The position numbers and the translations under genes were made by a program. A stretch of 64,000 bases of DNA from Cognatishimia sp. WU-CL00825 (GTDB taxonomy: Bacteria; Pseudomonadota; Alphaproteobacteria; Rhodobacterales; Rhodobacteraceae), in assembly GCF_040364665.1 (NCBI RefSeq), contig NZ_BAABWX010000002.1, positions 227,731 to 291,730 on the forward strand. Direction: 5' to 3'. This document shows, in pieces, positions 8,356-17,916 of the stretch. Each line of letters starts with the position of its first letter. The first letter of the stretch is position 1. The notes beneath the pieces were generated by a model. The model had not been told where the DNA came from. It did no database searches and saw nothing but the letters and a program-made list of their open reading frames with translations.

Positions 8356-9348
8356 ATGAACAAGAATGTTCTGGTAACAGGCGGCGCGGGCTATATTGGC
8401 TCGCACGCCTGTAAAGCGTTGCGAGAGGCGGGTTTTGTGCCCGTAACTTTCGACAATTGCTCGACTGGATGGGCAGAAGCCGTCAAATTCGGACCCCTAG
8501 AGCGTGGTGATCTTTTGGATCGCGCGCGTCTCGACGAGGTCTTTGCGCAGTATCAGCCAATTGCTGTGATGCATTTTGCCGCCCTCAGTCAGGTGGGCGA
8601 AAGCATGCAGGAACCGGGCCGATATTGGCGGGATAACGTCACTGGAGCCTTGAACCTTGCCGAGGCCGCGGTGGCTGCTGGCTGTCTTGACTTTGTCTTT
8701 TCTTCAACCTGTGCAACTTATGGCGATCAAGACAATGTGGTGCTGGATGAAAACAGCCAACAATTGCCGATCAATGCCTATGGGGCCTCAAAGCGGGCCA
8801 TCGAAGACATCCTAAGTGATTTCGAGGCCGCCTATGGGCTGCGCAGCGTGATTTTTCGCTATTTCAACGTGGCAGGGGCGGACCCTGATGCCGAGGTGGG
8901 CGAATTTCACCAGCCGGAAACGCATTTGATCCCGCTGATGCTGGATGCGATTGATGGAAAGCGTGATGCGCTGACGATTTTTGGCACAGATTATGACACG
9001 CCTGACGGAACCTGTATTCGCGACTATGTGCATGTCTGCGATCTGGTCGACGCGCATGTTCTGGGCTTGAAATGGCTGAAAGATGGCAAAGACAGCCGGG
9101 TGTTTAATCTGGGTACAGGCGACGGGTTTTCGGTACGTCAGGTGATTTCACACAGCCATGCGGTGACCAATCGGGATGTTCCCTATGTCGAAGGCGCGCG
9201 GCGTGCCGGTGATTGCACGAAACTTGTATCTGGCTCGACCCGCGCAGTTGCGGAACTGGGATGGGAACCGAAACGCTCTAATTTGCAGGCCATGATCAAA
9301 GATGCCTGGCGCTGGCACCAAAAAACTGAAGCGCATTACAAAGCTTAG
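8356..9348 (+). CDS. galE: UDP-glucose 4-epimerase
   Basis: A 330-residue extended short-chain dehydrogenase/reductase. It has the NAD motif VTGGAGYIGSHACKAL at the N-terminus, the STCATYGD segment providing the catalytic serine/threonine, and the YGASKRAIEDIL motif with the catalytic Tyr and Lys. It also has the substrate-binding RYFNVAGAD and DYDTPDGTCIRDYVHVCDL typical of GalE. It interconverts UDP-glucose and UDP-galactose. Length and motifs are standard. It follows galU directly, and a strong intrinsic terminator lies about 30 bp after the stop. Confidence 0.97.
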   Translation: MNKNVLVTGGAGYIGSHACKALREAGFVPVTFDNCSTGWAEAVKFGPLERGDLLDRARLDEVFAQYQPIAVMHFAALSQVGESMQEPGRYWRDNVTGALNLAEAAVAAGCLDFVFSSTCATYGDQDNVVLDENSQQLPINAYGASKRAIEDILSDFEAAYGLRSVIFRYFNVAGADPDAEVGEFHQPETHLIPLMLDAIDGKRDALTIFGTDYDTPDGTCIRDYVHVCDLVDAHVLGLKWLKDGKDSRVFNLGTGDGFSVRQVISHSHAVTNRDVPYVEGARRAGDCTKLVSGSTRAVAELGWEPKRSNLQAMIKDAWRWHQKTEAHYKA

Positions 9349-9376
9349 GCTTGTGACTGCAAATCTGGTTTCAATG

Positions 9377-9412
9377 TCGCCCCTCCTGTTCTGGATGGGC
9401 GATTTTTTTTCC
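9377..9412 (+). terminator. Rho-independent terminator after galE
   Basis: Stem TCGCCC/GGGCGA continues as TCC/GGA past one mismatch, with a 6-base loop, and is followed immediately by eight T residues (9403-9410). It ends the galU-galE unit. Confidence 0.9.
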
Positions 9413-9547
9413 TAAACGAACGGTTTGGGCGGACGGGCGCAAAAAACGACGATTTTCAAGCCGGAATTGACGCAAATTCAGCTGTTTTGCCCAATGGCTT
9501 CTACTAGGGCTGGTTCAAAGGCAATTCTCATTAGCGAAGAAGAGACC

Positions 9548-10432
9548 ATGACCAGATATGTATTGACCGTCGAATGCCAGTCCCAGCGCGGTCTGGTTGC
9601 AGCTATTTCCGGCTTTTTGGCCGAGACGGATTGCAATATTTTGGATTCAGCACAGTTTGATGACCAAAAAACCGGTAAATTTTTTATTCGCCTGACGTTT
9701 GAGGCCCCAGAGGCCACAACGCTAGAGGTCTTGGAGACCCAATTTGCTCCGATCAGCGACAAGTTCGAGATGGCCACGACCTTTTATGCCGATGGTGCCA
9801 AAATGAAGGTTTTGATCATGGTGTCGCGTTTTGGCCATTGTCTGAACGATCTGCTGTATCGGTCGCGGATTGGGGCCTTGCCGGTCGAGATTGTCGGCGT
9901 GATTTCCAATCATATGGATTATCAAAAATCGGTGGTGAATGCCGATATCCCGTTTCACTACATTAAGGTGACAAAAGACACCAAAGCAGAGGCCGAAGCG
10001 CGGCAGATGCAGGTGATCGAAGAAACCGGGGCAGAACTCGTTGTATTGGCGCGCTATATGCAGGTGTTGTCTGATGAGATGTGCACCAAAATGTCGGGCC
10101 GGATCATCAATATTCACCACTCATTCCTGCCATCTTTCAAAGGTGCCAACCCTTACAAGCAAGCCTTTGAGCGGGGCGTGAAATTGATTGGCGCGACCTC
10201 ACATTATGTGACCGCGGATCTGGATGAAGGCCCTATCATCGAGCAGGATATTGTGCGCGTAACCCATGCGCAATCTGCCGCAGATTATGTGTCTCTGGGC
10301 CGGGATGTCGAAAGCCAGGTTCTGGCGCGGGCGATCCACGCTCATGCGCGGCACCGGGCCTTTATCAACGGCAATAAAACCGTTGTGTTTCCTGCAAGCC
10401 CCGGCAGCTTTGCCTCTGAGCGTATGGGCTGA
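9548..10432 (+). CDS. purU: Formyltetrahydrofolate deformylase
   Basis: A 294-residue PurU, starting at the ATG after GAAGAG. The upstream in-frame extension to 9425 overlaps the galE terminator zone and is not conserved-looking. The N-terminal ACT domain (about residues 1-80; TVECQSQRGLVAAISGFL) is followed by a formyltransferase-type hydrolase domain. That domain carries INIHHSFLPSFKGANPY, with the catalytic Asn and His, and ADLDEGPIIEQD, with the catalytic Asp. It hydrolyses 10-formyl-THF to formate and THF, balancing one-carbon pools and, in methylotrophic or C1-oxidising marine bacteria, feeding formate oxidation. It appears to be a single-gene unit with its own terminator. Confidence 0.95.
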   Translation: MTRYVLTVECQSQRGLVAAISGFLAETDCNILDSAQFDDQKTGKFFIRLTFEAPEATTLEVLETQFAPISDKFEMATTFYADGAKMKVLIMVSRFGHCLNDLLYRSRIGALPVEIVGVISNHMDYQKSVVNADIPFHYIKVTKDTKAEAEARQMQVIEETGAELVVLARYMQVLSDEMCTKMSGRIINIHHSFLPSFKGANPYKQAFERGVKLIGATSHYVTADLDEGPIIEQDIVRVTHAQSAADYVSLGRDVESQVLARAIHAHARHRAFINGNKTVVFPASPGSFASERMG

Positions 10433-10459
10433 GTTCAGTCCGCCCAGTTGCTGTTTGCA

Positions 10460-10492
10460 AACGCGTCCCTCTTGGGGCGCGTTTTGTCTTTG
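10460..10492 (+). terminator. Rho-independent terminator after purU
   Basis: A 10-bp stem (AACGCGTCCC / GGGGCGCGTT with one T-G pair) and a TCTT loop, continuing into TTGTCTTTGG. It separates purU from the convergent peptide-transport operon, whose last stop is at 10497. Confidence 0.75.
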
Positions 10493-10496
10493 GGGT

Positions 10497-11474
10497 CTAA
10501 GCGTCTTCTAGGAAACAGGCCTTTTCGCGCCCTGCTGCGCGATAGAAATCCGGTCGGGATTTTGCACAGCGATCCTGTCGCATAGGGCAGCGCGACTGAA
10601 ACAGGCAGCCTCGGGGCAAGGCCATGGGGCTTGGCAGATCCCCGTCCAGGATCTGCGGTGTCAGTTTTTGATTTGGGTCAGGCACCGGAACCGCAGACAA
10701 AAGCGCCTTGGTATAAGGATGACGCGGGTCCATGACCAACTCTGCGGCGGGCGCGCGTTCCATCATGCCCCCCAGATACATCACCAGAATTTCGTCTGAT
10801 ATGTGTCGCACAACCCCCAAATCATGGGCGACAAACACCAACGTCAGCCCCATATCCTTTTGCAGCTCTTGCAAAATATTCACCACCTGGGCCTGAATAG
10901 AGACATCAAGGGCGGACACCGGTTCGTCGCAAAGCAAGATCTTGGGTGACGCAGCTAGGGCCCGAGCAATGCCGATGCGCTGACACTGACCGCCGGAAAA
11001 CTCATGCGGATAACGGTTTTCATTGCGCCGCGCGATGCCAACACGATCTAGCATTTCACGCGCTTTGGCTTTGCGTTTCGCCCGGTCCATCTCTGGAAAG
11101 AACGCTGAAAAGGGTTCTGCTACAATCTCTAGAATGGTCATGCGCGGATTCAGCGAAGCAACCGGATCTTGGAAGATCATTTGCACTTTGCGGCGCAGCG
11201 CCATGACCGCTTTGCGCGAGCTATAGTCAATGTCTTGGCCATCCACCCGAACCCGGCCGGATTGCGGCGTTACCAGCCCGCTGATGGCGCGCACCAAAGT
11301 GGATTTTCCGCAGCCGCTTTCGCCGACCACGCCCAAAGTTTTACCTTGCTCTAGTGTAAAGCTGACGCCGTTGACGGCCTTGACAACACTGGGGTCTGAC
11401 CAGGGCCATTTCTTGGATTGATTGACCTTAAATTCAACCGCGAGGTTTTCGACGGATAACATTTCTTGGGTCAT
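10497..11474 (-). CDS. Dipeptide/oligopeptide ABC transporter ATP-binding protein (DppF/OppF type)
   Basis: A 325-residue ATPase. The start at 11474 overlaps the TGA of the preceding ATPase (ATGA); the long open extension to 11777 is antisense-like and lies inside that gene. Walker A is GESGCGKST, the Q-loop lies in MIFQDPVASLNP, the signature is FSGGQCQR and Walker B is ILLCDEPVSALD, followed by the H-loop VAHDLG. The C-terminal tail has the OppD/F domain with cysteines (RGCLFQSRCP...C) that in relatives bind a cluster or metal. It energises peptide uptake together with the second ATPase. It is the last gene of the five-gene operon. Confidence 0.94.
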   Translation of the reverse strand: MTQEMLSVENLAVEFKVNQSKKWPWSDPSVVKAVNGVSFTLEQGKTLGVVGESGCGKSTLVRAISGLVTPQSGRVRVDGQDIDYSSRKAVMALRRKVQMIFQDPVASLNPRMTILEIVAEPFSAFFPEMDRAKRKAKAREMLDRVGIARRNENRYPHEFSGGQCQRIGIARALAASPKILLCDEPVSALDVSIQAQVVNILQELQKDMGLTLVFVAHDLGVVRHISDEILVMYLGGMMERAPAAELVMDPRHPYTKALLSAVPVPDPNQKLTPQILDGDLPSPMALPRGCLFQSRCPMRQDRCAKSRPDFYRAAGREKACFLEDA

Positions 11475-12433
11475 GTCAGTTCCTCGATTGGGCGAAGACA
11501 GGCCCGCATAGGTTGGCTCGCGGTGAGTTGCGGCAATGTGCTGGTACAGGCGGCAATGGCATCCTCGCAGCGTTCGGCAAAGGGGCAGCCGGTCAGCTCT
11601 GACAGCTGGTTTGGCGGCTGACCCGGAATGCTTTGCAGGGTTTCGGTTGGGGCGTGAATGTTGGGCACCGCCCGCATTAGGCCACGGGTATAGGGATGGC
11701 TGGGTTGGGCGAAAATTGCTTTGGTATCCGCGCGTTCCATGATGCGCCCGCCATAGAGCACCAGAGTTTCCTCGCAAAAACCAGCCACCACACCAAGGTC
11801 ATGGGTGATCAACATAATTGAGGTGCCAAAGTCAGATTGGATCTGATCCAAAAGCCGCATGATCTGGGCCTGCACCGTGACGTCCAGTGCGGTTGTTGGT
11901 TCATCTGCCAATATCAGCTTGGGGCTGCAAAGCAGCGCCATTGCAATGACGATCCGTTGGCGCATCCCGCCAGAGAACTCATGCGGATAGCTTTTGAGCC
12001 GGTTTTTGGCATCCGGGATTTGAACCGCATCCATGGCTTGCAACACACGGCTGCGCGCGGCTTTGCCCCGCAGGCCTTCGTGCAGCTCAAGCACCTCGTT
12101 TAGTTGGCGCTCGATGGTCATGTAAGGGTTCAAAGAACTCATCGGGTCCTGAAAAATGATCGCGATGTCTTTGGTGCGGATTTTGTTAAGCTGTGCGCTG
12201 GGCAATTGCAGTAAGTTTTGCCCGTTGTAGTTGATGGTGCCGCTGATTTCGGCATTTTTGGCCTGCAGGCCAAGGATCGCCAGGGCGATTTGCGATTTGC
12301 CAGAGCCGCTTTCGCCGACGATGGCCAGTTTTTGGGCGGCATCAATGTCAAAGCTGACATCATTGACCGCATGCACGTAGCCATCGTTGGTGCGAAATCG
12401 AATGCTGAGGTTTTGAACGGAAAGCATGGTCAT
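11471..12433 (-). CDS. Dipeptide/oligopeptide ABC transporter ATP-binding protein (DppD/OppD type)
   Basis: A 320-residue ATPase with Walker A GESGSGKSQ (Gln instead of the usual Thr/Ser at the end, as in several OppD proteins). It also has Q-loop IFQDPMSSLNPYM, signature FSGGMRQR, Walker B LILADEPTTALD, H-loop LITHDLG, and the C-terminal peptide-transporter domain ending in GCPFAERC. It overlaps both neighbours by ATGA. It works as a heterodimer with the DppF-type subunit on the cytoplasmic face of the permeases. Confidence 0.94.
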   Translation of the reverse strand: MTMLSVQNLSIRFRTNDGYVHAVNDVSFDIDAAQKLAIVGESGSGKSQIALAILGLQAKNAEISGTINYNGQNLLQLPSAQLNKIRTKDIAIIFQDPMSSLNPYMTIERQLNEVLELHEGLRGKAARSRVLQAMDAVQIPDAKNRLKSYPHEFSGGMRQRIVIAMALLCSPKLILADEPTTALDVTVQAQIMRLLDQIQSDFGTSIMLITHDLGVVAGFCEETLVLYGGRIMERADTKAIFAQPSHPYTRGLMRAVPNIHAPTETLQSIPGQPPNQLSELTGCPFAERCEDAIAACTSTLPQLTASQPMRACLRPIEELT

Positions 12434-13362
12434 GAGCGGTCCTTTGGGTCAAGCGCATCCCGAAGGCCGTCACCGATGTAGTAAAGAGAGACCTGAGCGA
12501 TCACAAAAAAGGCAGCGGGGTAAGCCAATTGCCACAGCGTGCCAAAGGTCATGGTTTTTGCCCCTTCGGAAATCAACGCGCCCCAGCTTGTGTTGGGTTC
12601 CTGAATGCCGACGCCCAAAAAGGACACAAGGCTTTCATACATGATCATTTCGGGAATAGAGATCGACATATAGATGACGATCACCCACAGCATATTGGGC
12701 AGGATATGTTTGAAGATGATCTTGGCGTCAGACATGCCTAACATGCGCGCCGCATCTACGAATTCTTTGTTCTTAAGGGTCTGCACCTGGCCGCGTACAA
12801 TCAATAGGCCAGCGGTCCAATTGATGATCACCATCACCAGGATCATTTGCATCAAAGACCGGCCAAAAAACGCCTGCCAGACCACAAAGAAGATGATGTA
12901 GGGGATCGACAGCGTGATGTTGAGGGCGGCCACGATGATCTGATCGGTGCGCCCGCCATAATACCCGGCGATGGCCCCCATCGTCGACCCGACACAAACC
13001 GCAATAATGGCCGCGACAAATCCGACCAACAAAGACACCCGGCTGCCCTGAACCACGCGCGCATAAAGATCACGCCCCAGTTCATCAACACCAAAATAGT
13101 GGCCGTTTTCAACGTTCGGCCCGCCGCTTTCTTTGATTTTACCGAGCAGGGACCAGTCGATTTCTTCATAGCTCCATTTGGCAAAGGCATGGCCAAAGGT
13201 GGCAAACAATACCAGACCAAACAGCATGGTCACCGAAATCACCGCCATGCGGTTTTTGAGAAAGCGCAGACGCGCGTCAGCCCAAAACGAGCGACTGGTG
13301 AGCATTTCTTCGGCCGCGGCCTGAACATACTCGGGGCTGTTCATTATTTTCTTGGCTCTCAT
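12430..13362 (-). CDS. Peptide ABC transporter permease (DppC/OppC type)
   Basis: A 310-residue inner-membrane permease. A long N-terminal cytoplasmic segment precedes the first membrane helix (MAVISVTMLFGLVLFATFG). The OppC N-terminal periplasmic loop ends in HYFGVDELGRDLYARVVQGSR, a hallmark of the DppC/OppC family. The EAA loop that contacts the ATPases appears as VDAARMLGMSDAKIIFKHILPN. It is translationally coupled to dppB and dppD. Confidence 0.94.
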   Translation of the reverse strand: MRAKKIMNSPEYVQAAAEEMLTSRSFWADARLRFLKNRMAVISVTMLFGLVLFATFGHAFAKWSYEEIDWSLLGKIKESGGPNVENGHYFGVDELGRDLYARVVQGSRVSLLVGFVAAIIAVCVGSTMGAIAGYYGGRTDQIIVAALNITLSIPYIIFFVVWQAFFGRSLMQMILVMVIINWTAGLLIVRGQVQTLKNKEFVDAARMLGMSDAKIIFKHILPNMLWVIVIYMSISIPEMIMYESLVSFLGVGIQEPNTSWGALISEGAKTMTFGTLWQLAYPAAFFVIAQVSLYYIGDGLRDALDPKDRS

Positions 13363-14291
13363 GACATGTCGCTCCGGACTTTGGGGTCAATCCACGCGTA
13401 AATCAGGTCGACCAGCAACAAGAGCACAAAGGTCAGCACGGAATAGAGAATGGCGAGGCCGAGGATCACGGCATAATCGCGGGTATAGGCCGCATCGATA
13501 AAGTTTTGCCCGATACCACCGGTTGAAAAGAATATGTCGATAAAGACGGATCCGGTGATCATATAGACAAAGACCGGCCCCATATAAGAGATCACCGGCA
13601 AGAGGGCGGGTTTGAGCGCGTGGCGTATCAGAACGGTGTGCTCGGGCAGGCCCTTGGCGCGGGCGGTGCGGATATAAGGCGCACTGAGCGTTTCCAGCAA
13701 CGAGCCGCGGGTCAGCCGGGCGACCGAGGCCATGTAAGAGGTGCCAAGCGCCACGGCGGGCATAATTACATAGGGCCATTGGCCGCCGTTCCAGCCACCG
13801 CCGGGCAGCAAGCCCCAGGACAGGGTGAACAGCAACACCATAATTGGCGCGAGTACAAAGTTTGGGAAAATTTGTGAGAAGATCGCCAGACCCGTCATCA
13901 CATAGTCCCAAAAGGAATTGTGGCGCAGCGCGGCAACGACGCCCAGAGGGATGCCAATTGCCAGAACAAATATTGCAGAAAAGAAACCATAGGTCAGCGT
14001 GACCGGGAAACCCTGGGCGATCAGATCGTTAACCGAACGATCCTTTTGGGCAAAGCTTGGCCCGAAATCAAAATGCAAAACGATGTTTTTCAAATAGGTC
14101 CAAAGCTGCACGTAAAGCGGCTCGTCCAGCCCATAGCGTTCAAGCACGTTTTTCATAACGGCGGGCGGCAGGGGGCGCTCTGAGGTGAAGGGTCCGCCGG
14201 GCGCGAGACGCATCAGGAAAAAGCAGGCCACAATCAGAATCAGAATTGTGGGGATCACCGCCATTAGGCGGCGCAGGGTGTAATTAAGCAT
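13359..14291 (-). CDS. Peptide ABC transporter permease (DppB/OppB type)
   Basis: A 310-residue permease. The start at 14291 (MLNYTLRRLMAVIPTI) begins with the family's usual first helix; the frame upstream crosses the intercistronic hairpin. Six membrane segments are evident, with the EAA loop YIRTARAKGLPEHTVLIRHALKPA. The conserved FAPGGPF-like segment appears as RLAPGGPFTSERPLPP. It pairs with the DppC-type permease to form the translocation channel. The stop overlaps the dppC start by ATGA. Confidence 0.94.
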   Translation of the reverse strand: MLNYTLRRLMAVIPTILILIVACFFLMRLAPGGPFTSERPLPPAVMKNVLERYGLDEPLYVQLWTYLKNIVLHFDFGPSFAQKDRSVNDLIAQGFPVTLTYGFFSAIFVLAIGIPLGVVAALRHNSFWDYVMTGLAIFSQIFPNFVLAPIMVLLFTLSWGLLPGGGWNGGQWPYVIMPAVALGTSYMASVARLTRGSLLETLSAPYIRTARAKGLPEHTVLIRHALKPALLPVISYMGPVFVYMITGSVFIDIFFSTGGIGQNFIDAAYTRDYAVILGLAILYSVLTFVLLLLVDLIYAWIDPKVRSDMS

Positions 14292-14307
14292 GAAATCCTC
14301 GCGGTGC

Positions 14308-14328
14308 CCCGCCGCCAACAGCGGCGGG
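14308..14328 (-). repeat. GC-rich hairpin between peptide-binding protein and permease genes
   Basis: A perfect 8-bp stem, CCCGCCGC/GCGGCGGG, with loop CAACA. No T-run follows in the operon direction, so it is more likely an mRNA 3'-end stabiliser or processing site for the abundant binding-protein message than a full terminator. Confidence 0.6.
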
Positions 14329-14356
14329 ACTAAGTGAAACATTCAAAAGCGACGGC

Positions 14357-15973
14357 TTATTTGGCCACTTTGAAGAGGTCTTTTGAGTAGGTCTGTTGCT
14401 GTACGTTTTTCACAGGCCAGCCCATGACGTTGTCTTTCAGCATCATGTTTGCAGAGTAGTGATAGACCGGGATCACCGGCATCTCTTGGGACAAGATCTG
14501 CTCGACTTCGGTGTACAGCGGCCCGGCGTCCTGCGAGGATTTTGCCATGGCCATCAGCTCGTCGACACGTGCGTTGCTGAATTTGGCGTCGTTGTAGCCA
14601 GAAGACGACACCAGCAGGTCAAGGAAGGTAGAAGCTTCGTTATAATCACCACACCATGCGCCACGGGCCATTTCAAAGTTTTGGTTGCCACGGTTTTCCA
14701 GAAAGACTTTCCATTCCTGATTTTCCAAGGTGACTTCGATGCCAAGCTTTTGTTTCCACATCTGCGTGGCCACAATCGCAACAGACTGGTGCGCTTCGGA
14801 GGTGTTATAAAGATATTTGAACGCCAAAGGCTTGCCGCCCTTGCCATAGCCCGCCTCTGCCAGCAATTCGACCGCCATGGCGTCGCGCTCTGCTTGGCTG
14901 AGACCCGCATAGTCGATCTCTGGCACATCAAAGCCCGCGGTTGCCGAGGGGGTAAAATTATAGGCTGGGAATTGGCCGCCTTGCAGAACCTGATCGACAA
15001 TCACGTTACGATCCAAGGCCAAGGCCAGCGCCTTGCGCACGCGCACATCTTGGAAGGCTTCCGGGCCGCTCGCCAGGTTATAGGAGAAATAGTAATTGCA
15101 CAGACGTGGAACCGCGATGGCTTCAGCCGGGAATTCGTCTTTCAGCGCAGGATACTGGCCGGCTGGAATGTCGGTCTTGTCCAATTCGCCCGCGCGATAG
15201 CGGGTCAAACCCTGGGCGTCATCGCCAATCACCAGCGCAACAACGGTGTCTAGAACCGTGTTTTCGTTGTCCCAGTAGTTCGGGTTGCGCACGCGAGTCG
15301 AGCGCTCTTTGAGCACGTGCTCTGTCAAAGTGTAGGCACCGTTGCCAACCATGTTGCCCGGACGGATCCAAGAATCGCCATGGGCTTCGACCGCCCATTT
15401 TGGCGCTGGGAATGTGGTCGTATGGGTGACCATTTCAGCGAAATACGGCAGGGGCTGCGTGAGGTTGACCACAAAGGTGTAATCATCGGTGGCTGACACG
15501 CCGAGGTCGTCAGGGGTTTTTTCACCGGAAATAATTTCGGCACCGTTTTTGACAGACATCAATTCCATGTACCATGCATAAGGCGATGCAAGCGCCGGAT
15601 CGACGGCGCGTTTCCAGCCATACACGAAATCATGGGCGGTCACCGGCTTGCCGTCAGACCATTTTGCGTCTTGGCGCAGGTGGAATGTATAGGTCATGTT
15701 ATCTGCGCTGACATCATGGTGGGTGGCCACGCCCGGCACGTTGTTGCCTTCGGAGTCCTGATTGTAGAGGCCTTCGAAAAGGTCACGCAATACAACGGAC
15801 CCTGCGACGCCTTCGTTCAGCTGTGGGTCCAGCGAAGCAAATTCATCTAAAATACGATAGGTATAGGTCTGGTCAGCGGCCAGTTTTGTACCAGTGGGCA
15901 CATCTGCAGCAAAGGCCGTGGACGACAGGGCCGTGGTGAACGTGAGCGCAAGGGCAAAAGTGGTTTTTTTCAT
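14357..15973 (-). CDS. oppA: Peptide ABC transporter substrate-binding protein (OppA type)
   Basis: A 538-residue periplasmic binding protein of SBP family 5. The start at 15973 is preceded by GGGAG. The signal peptide MKKTTFALALTFTTALSSTAFA ends just before ADVPTG. The body shows the family landmarks: GLYNQDSEGNNVPGVATHH, the DAKWSDGKPVTAHDFVYGWKRAVDP signature near residues 100-125, and a C-terminal ARGAWCGDYNEASTFLDLL. The last segment resembles MppA/OppA from enteric bacteria, so oligopeptides or murein tripeptide are plausible ligands. It heads the leftward operon. Confidence 0.94.
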   Translation of the reverse strand: MKKTTFALALTFTTALSSTAFAADVPTGTKLAADQTYTYRILDEFASLDPQLNEGVAGSVVLRDLFEGLYNQDSEGNNVPGVATHHDVSADNMTYTFHLRQDAKWSDGKPVTAHDFVYGWKRAVDPALASPYAWYMELMSVKNGAEIISGEKTPDDLGVSATDDYTFVVNLTQPLPYFAEMVTHTTTFPAPKWAVEAHGDSWIRPGNMVGNGAYTLTEHVLKERSTRVRNPNYWDNENTVLDTVVALVIGDDAQGLTRYRAGELDKTDIPAGQYPALKDEFPAEAIAVPRLCNYYFSYNLASGPEAFQDVRVRKALALALDRNVIVDQVLQGGQFPAYNFTPSATAGFDVPEIDYAGLSQAERDAMAVELLAEAGYGKGGKPLAFKYLYNTSEAHQSVAIVATQMWKQKLGIEVTLENQEWKVFLENRGNQNFEMARGAWCGDYNEASTFLDLLVSSSGYNDAKFSNARVDELMAMAKSSQDAGPLYTEVEQILSQEMPVIPVYHYSANMMLKDNVMGWPVKNVQQQTYSKDLFKVAK

Positions 15974-16609
15974 TTTAGTAGCTCCCAATTTTCTTTCTTA
16001 TGAGGGCTGCTTGCTCTGATGCGAGGCTTGGGGGATTTGCGATATGCAGATCCTCTTAACCATTGCGCAGCGATCAGACCGGCAGCTCGTGAACACAAGC
16101 TTTAAGCGCGACGGAAATAACCATGAAATATGGGTCGGCACGCAGGGCTTCGTCATGCCCAAATTATTTGGAGACAGGCCCTGCAAGGCAAATGCCGGTT
16201 TTGCATAGCCTCATGTTCCACCGACATAAGACCGATGCAAGCCACCAAGCGCCCGCAGATTTGAAAACGCTTTTGTGTGTCTATCTTCTTGTTTAGTAAC
16301 GGTTAAGTTTATGAAGATCTTGCGGGTTTGATCAAAGAAACGCGCAAACGAACACAAAGCCCAATCACAGCGCGGGCGGTTTGACGCAGTGAAAAATCTG
16401 TCGGGCACGGGTTTTGTGATTGGGTTGGTAAGATGATCTGCGGCGCAGGTGGCCTGAAATTGCACAGAATCGAATGTGCGGGATGGCCGGGAAAAACGTC
16501 GTAAATGATCATGACAATAATTGTGAAACTGCCCATAGTGGGTTCAGCAATTTTGGAATGAAAGTCGCGCGGCATTGCTGCGGACCAGAGCGAGATGAAG
16601 GATAGATCT
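15974..16609. promoter_or_regulatory. Divergent intergenic region between oppA and frmA
   Basis: About 635 bp with no credible gene; the short frames here show no ribosome-binding site or recognisable motif. It must hold promoters for the leftward peptide operon and for frmA. Two inverted structures are visible: CCCAATCACA (16360-16369) against TGTGATTGGG (16415-16424) across 45 bases, and the small palindrome ACAATAATTGT (16514-16524). Neither can be tied to a known regulator from sequence alone. Confidence 0.4.
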
Positions 16610-17725
16610 ATGATGAGAACACGTGCTGCTGTTGCGGTTGAAGCGGGCAAACCGTTGGAAATCATGGACGTGAACTTGGAGGGCCCTCGGGCTGGAGAAG
16701 TTCTGGTTGAGATCAAGGCCACCGGGCTGTGTCACACGGATGAATTCACCCGCTCTGGGGATGATCCCGAAGGTATTTTTCCGGCCATTTTGGGCCATGA
16801 AGGCGCTGGGGTTGTCATCGAGATCGGCGAAGGTGTGACCTCGTTAGAAGTGGGGGACCATGTGATCCCGCTCTACACGCCAGAGTGCCGCGAATGCGAA
16901 TATTGTTTGAACCCAAAAACCAACCTGTGCCAAAAAGTGCGGTCCACGCAGGGTCAGGGTCTGTTGCCGGATGGGTCCACCCGGTTTTCCATGTTGGATG
17001 GCACGCCGATCCATCACTATATGGGCTGTTCTACCTTTGCCAATCACACCGTGGTGCCTGAAATCGCCCTAGCAAAGGTGCGTAAAGACGCGCCGTTTGA
17101 CAAGATTTGTTATATTGGCTGTGGGGTCACCACCGGCATTGGCGCGGTGATCAACACAGCCAAGGTCGAGATTGGTTCCCGGGCGATTGTCTTTGGTCTG
17201 GGGGGCATTGGGTTGAATGTCATTCAGGGTCTGCGTTTGGCAGGGGCGGATCAAATTGTCGGCGTCGATCTGAATGCCTCAAAGGTTGAAATGGGTGAAA
17301 AGTTTGGCATGACCGACTTTGTAAACCCAGCCGAAGTTGACGGCGATCTTGTGGCGCATCTGGTAGAGCTGACCAAGGGCGGCGCGGATTATACTTTTGA
17401 CGCGACTGGCAATGTGAATGTGATGCGGACCGCCCTTGAGGCGGCGCATAAGGGCTGGGGGGAATCGATCATTATTGGCGTTGCACCAGCCGGGGCTGAA
17501 ATCTCGACCCGTCCGTTTCAATTGGTCACCGGGCGCGTGTGGCGCGGCACGGCCTTTGGCGGCGCAAAGGGCCGCACAGATGTGCCAAAAATTGTCGATT
17601 GGTACATGGACGGTAAGATCGAAATTGATCCGATGATCACCCACAAACTGAGCCTTGATCAAATCAACGAAGGTTTTGAACTGATGCACGCAGGCAAATC
17701 TATCCGTGCTGTGGTGGAGTTCTAA
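16610..17725 (+). CDS. frmA: S-(hydroxymethyl)glutathione dehydrogenase / class III alcohol dehydrogenase
   Basis: A 371-residue zinc alcohol dehydrogenase of class III. The start at 16610 follows GAAGGA by seven bases. Catalytic zinc ligands lie in GLCHTDE and GHEGAG, and the structural zinc cysteines are in CRECEYCLNPKTNLC. The CYIGCGVTTGIGAV segment holds the third catalytic ligand, and VFGLGGIGLNVIQG binds NAD. It oxidises S-hydroxymethylglutathione, formed spontaneously from formaldehyde, to S-formylglutathione. No formylglutathione hydrolase lies next to it here. With purU 6 kb away it fits the C1 oxidation common in marine roseobacters (inference). Confidence 0.96.
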   Translation: MMRTRAAVAVEAGKPLEIMDVNLEGPRAGEVLVEIKATGLCHTDEFTRSGDDPEGIFPAILGHEGAGVVIEIGEGVTSLEVGDHVIPLYTPECRECEYCLNPKTNLCQKVRSTQGQGLLPDGSTRFSMLDGTPIHHYMGCSTFANHTVVPEIALAKVRKDAPFDKICYIGCGVTTGIGAVINTAKVEIGSRAIVFGLGGIGLNVIQGLRLAGADQIVGVDLNASKVEMGEKFGMTDFVNPAEVDGDLVAHLVELTKGGADYTFDATGNVNVMRTALEAAHKGWGESIIIGVAPAGAEISTRPFQLVTGRVWRGTAFGGAKGRTDVPKIVDWYMDGKIEIDPMITHKLSLDQINEGFELMHAGKSIRAVVEF

Positions 17726-17916
17726 TTGATCTGCTCTGGCATCGCCAAGTGACGATGCCGGCTGATCGCTGACCCCTGACGATTGCTTCGTTTTTAGCCC
17801 GGCCTGCGCTTAATCGCGTGGGCCGTTTTGATGTTGGGGGACCATTTGCCGGTTACGGCGCAAGCCCCCCCCCCGCAGCTGATCGCGTTGATTTTTGAAT
17901 TGGAGGTGAGAATCAG

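Noticed and set aside
14396-15253. 285-codon plus-strand frame opposite oppA
   Set aside because: Antisense shadow of the peptide-binding protein; composition (many Arg/His/Gln) is typical of a reverse reading.
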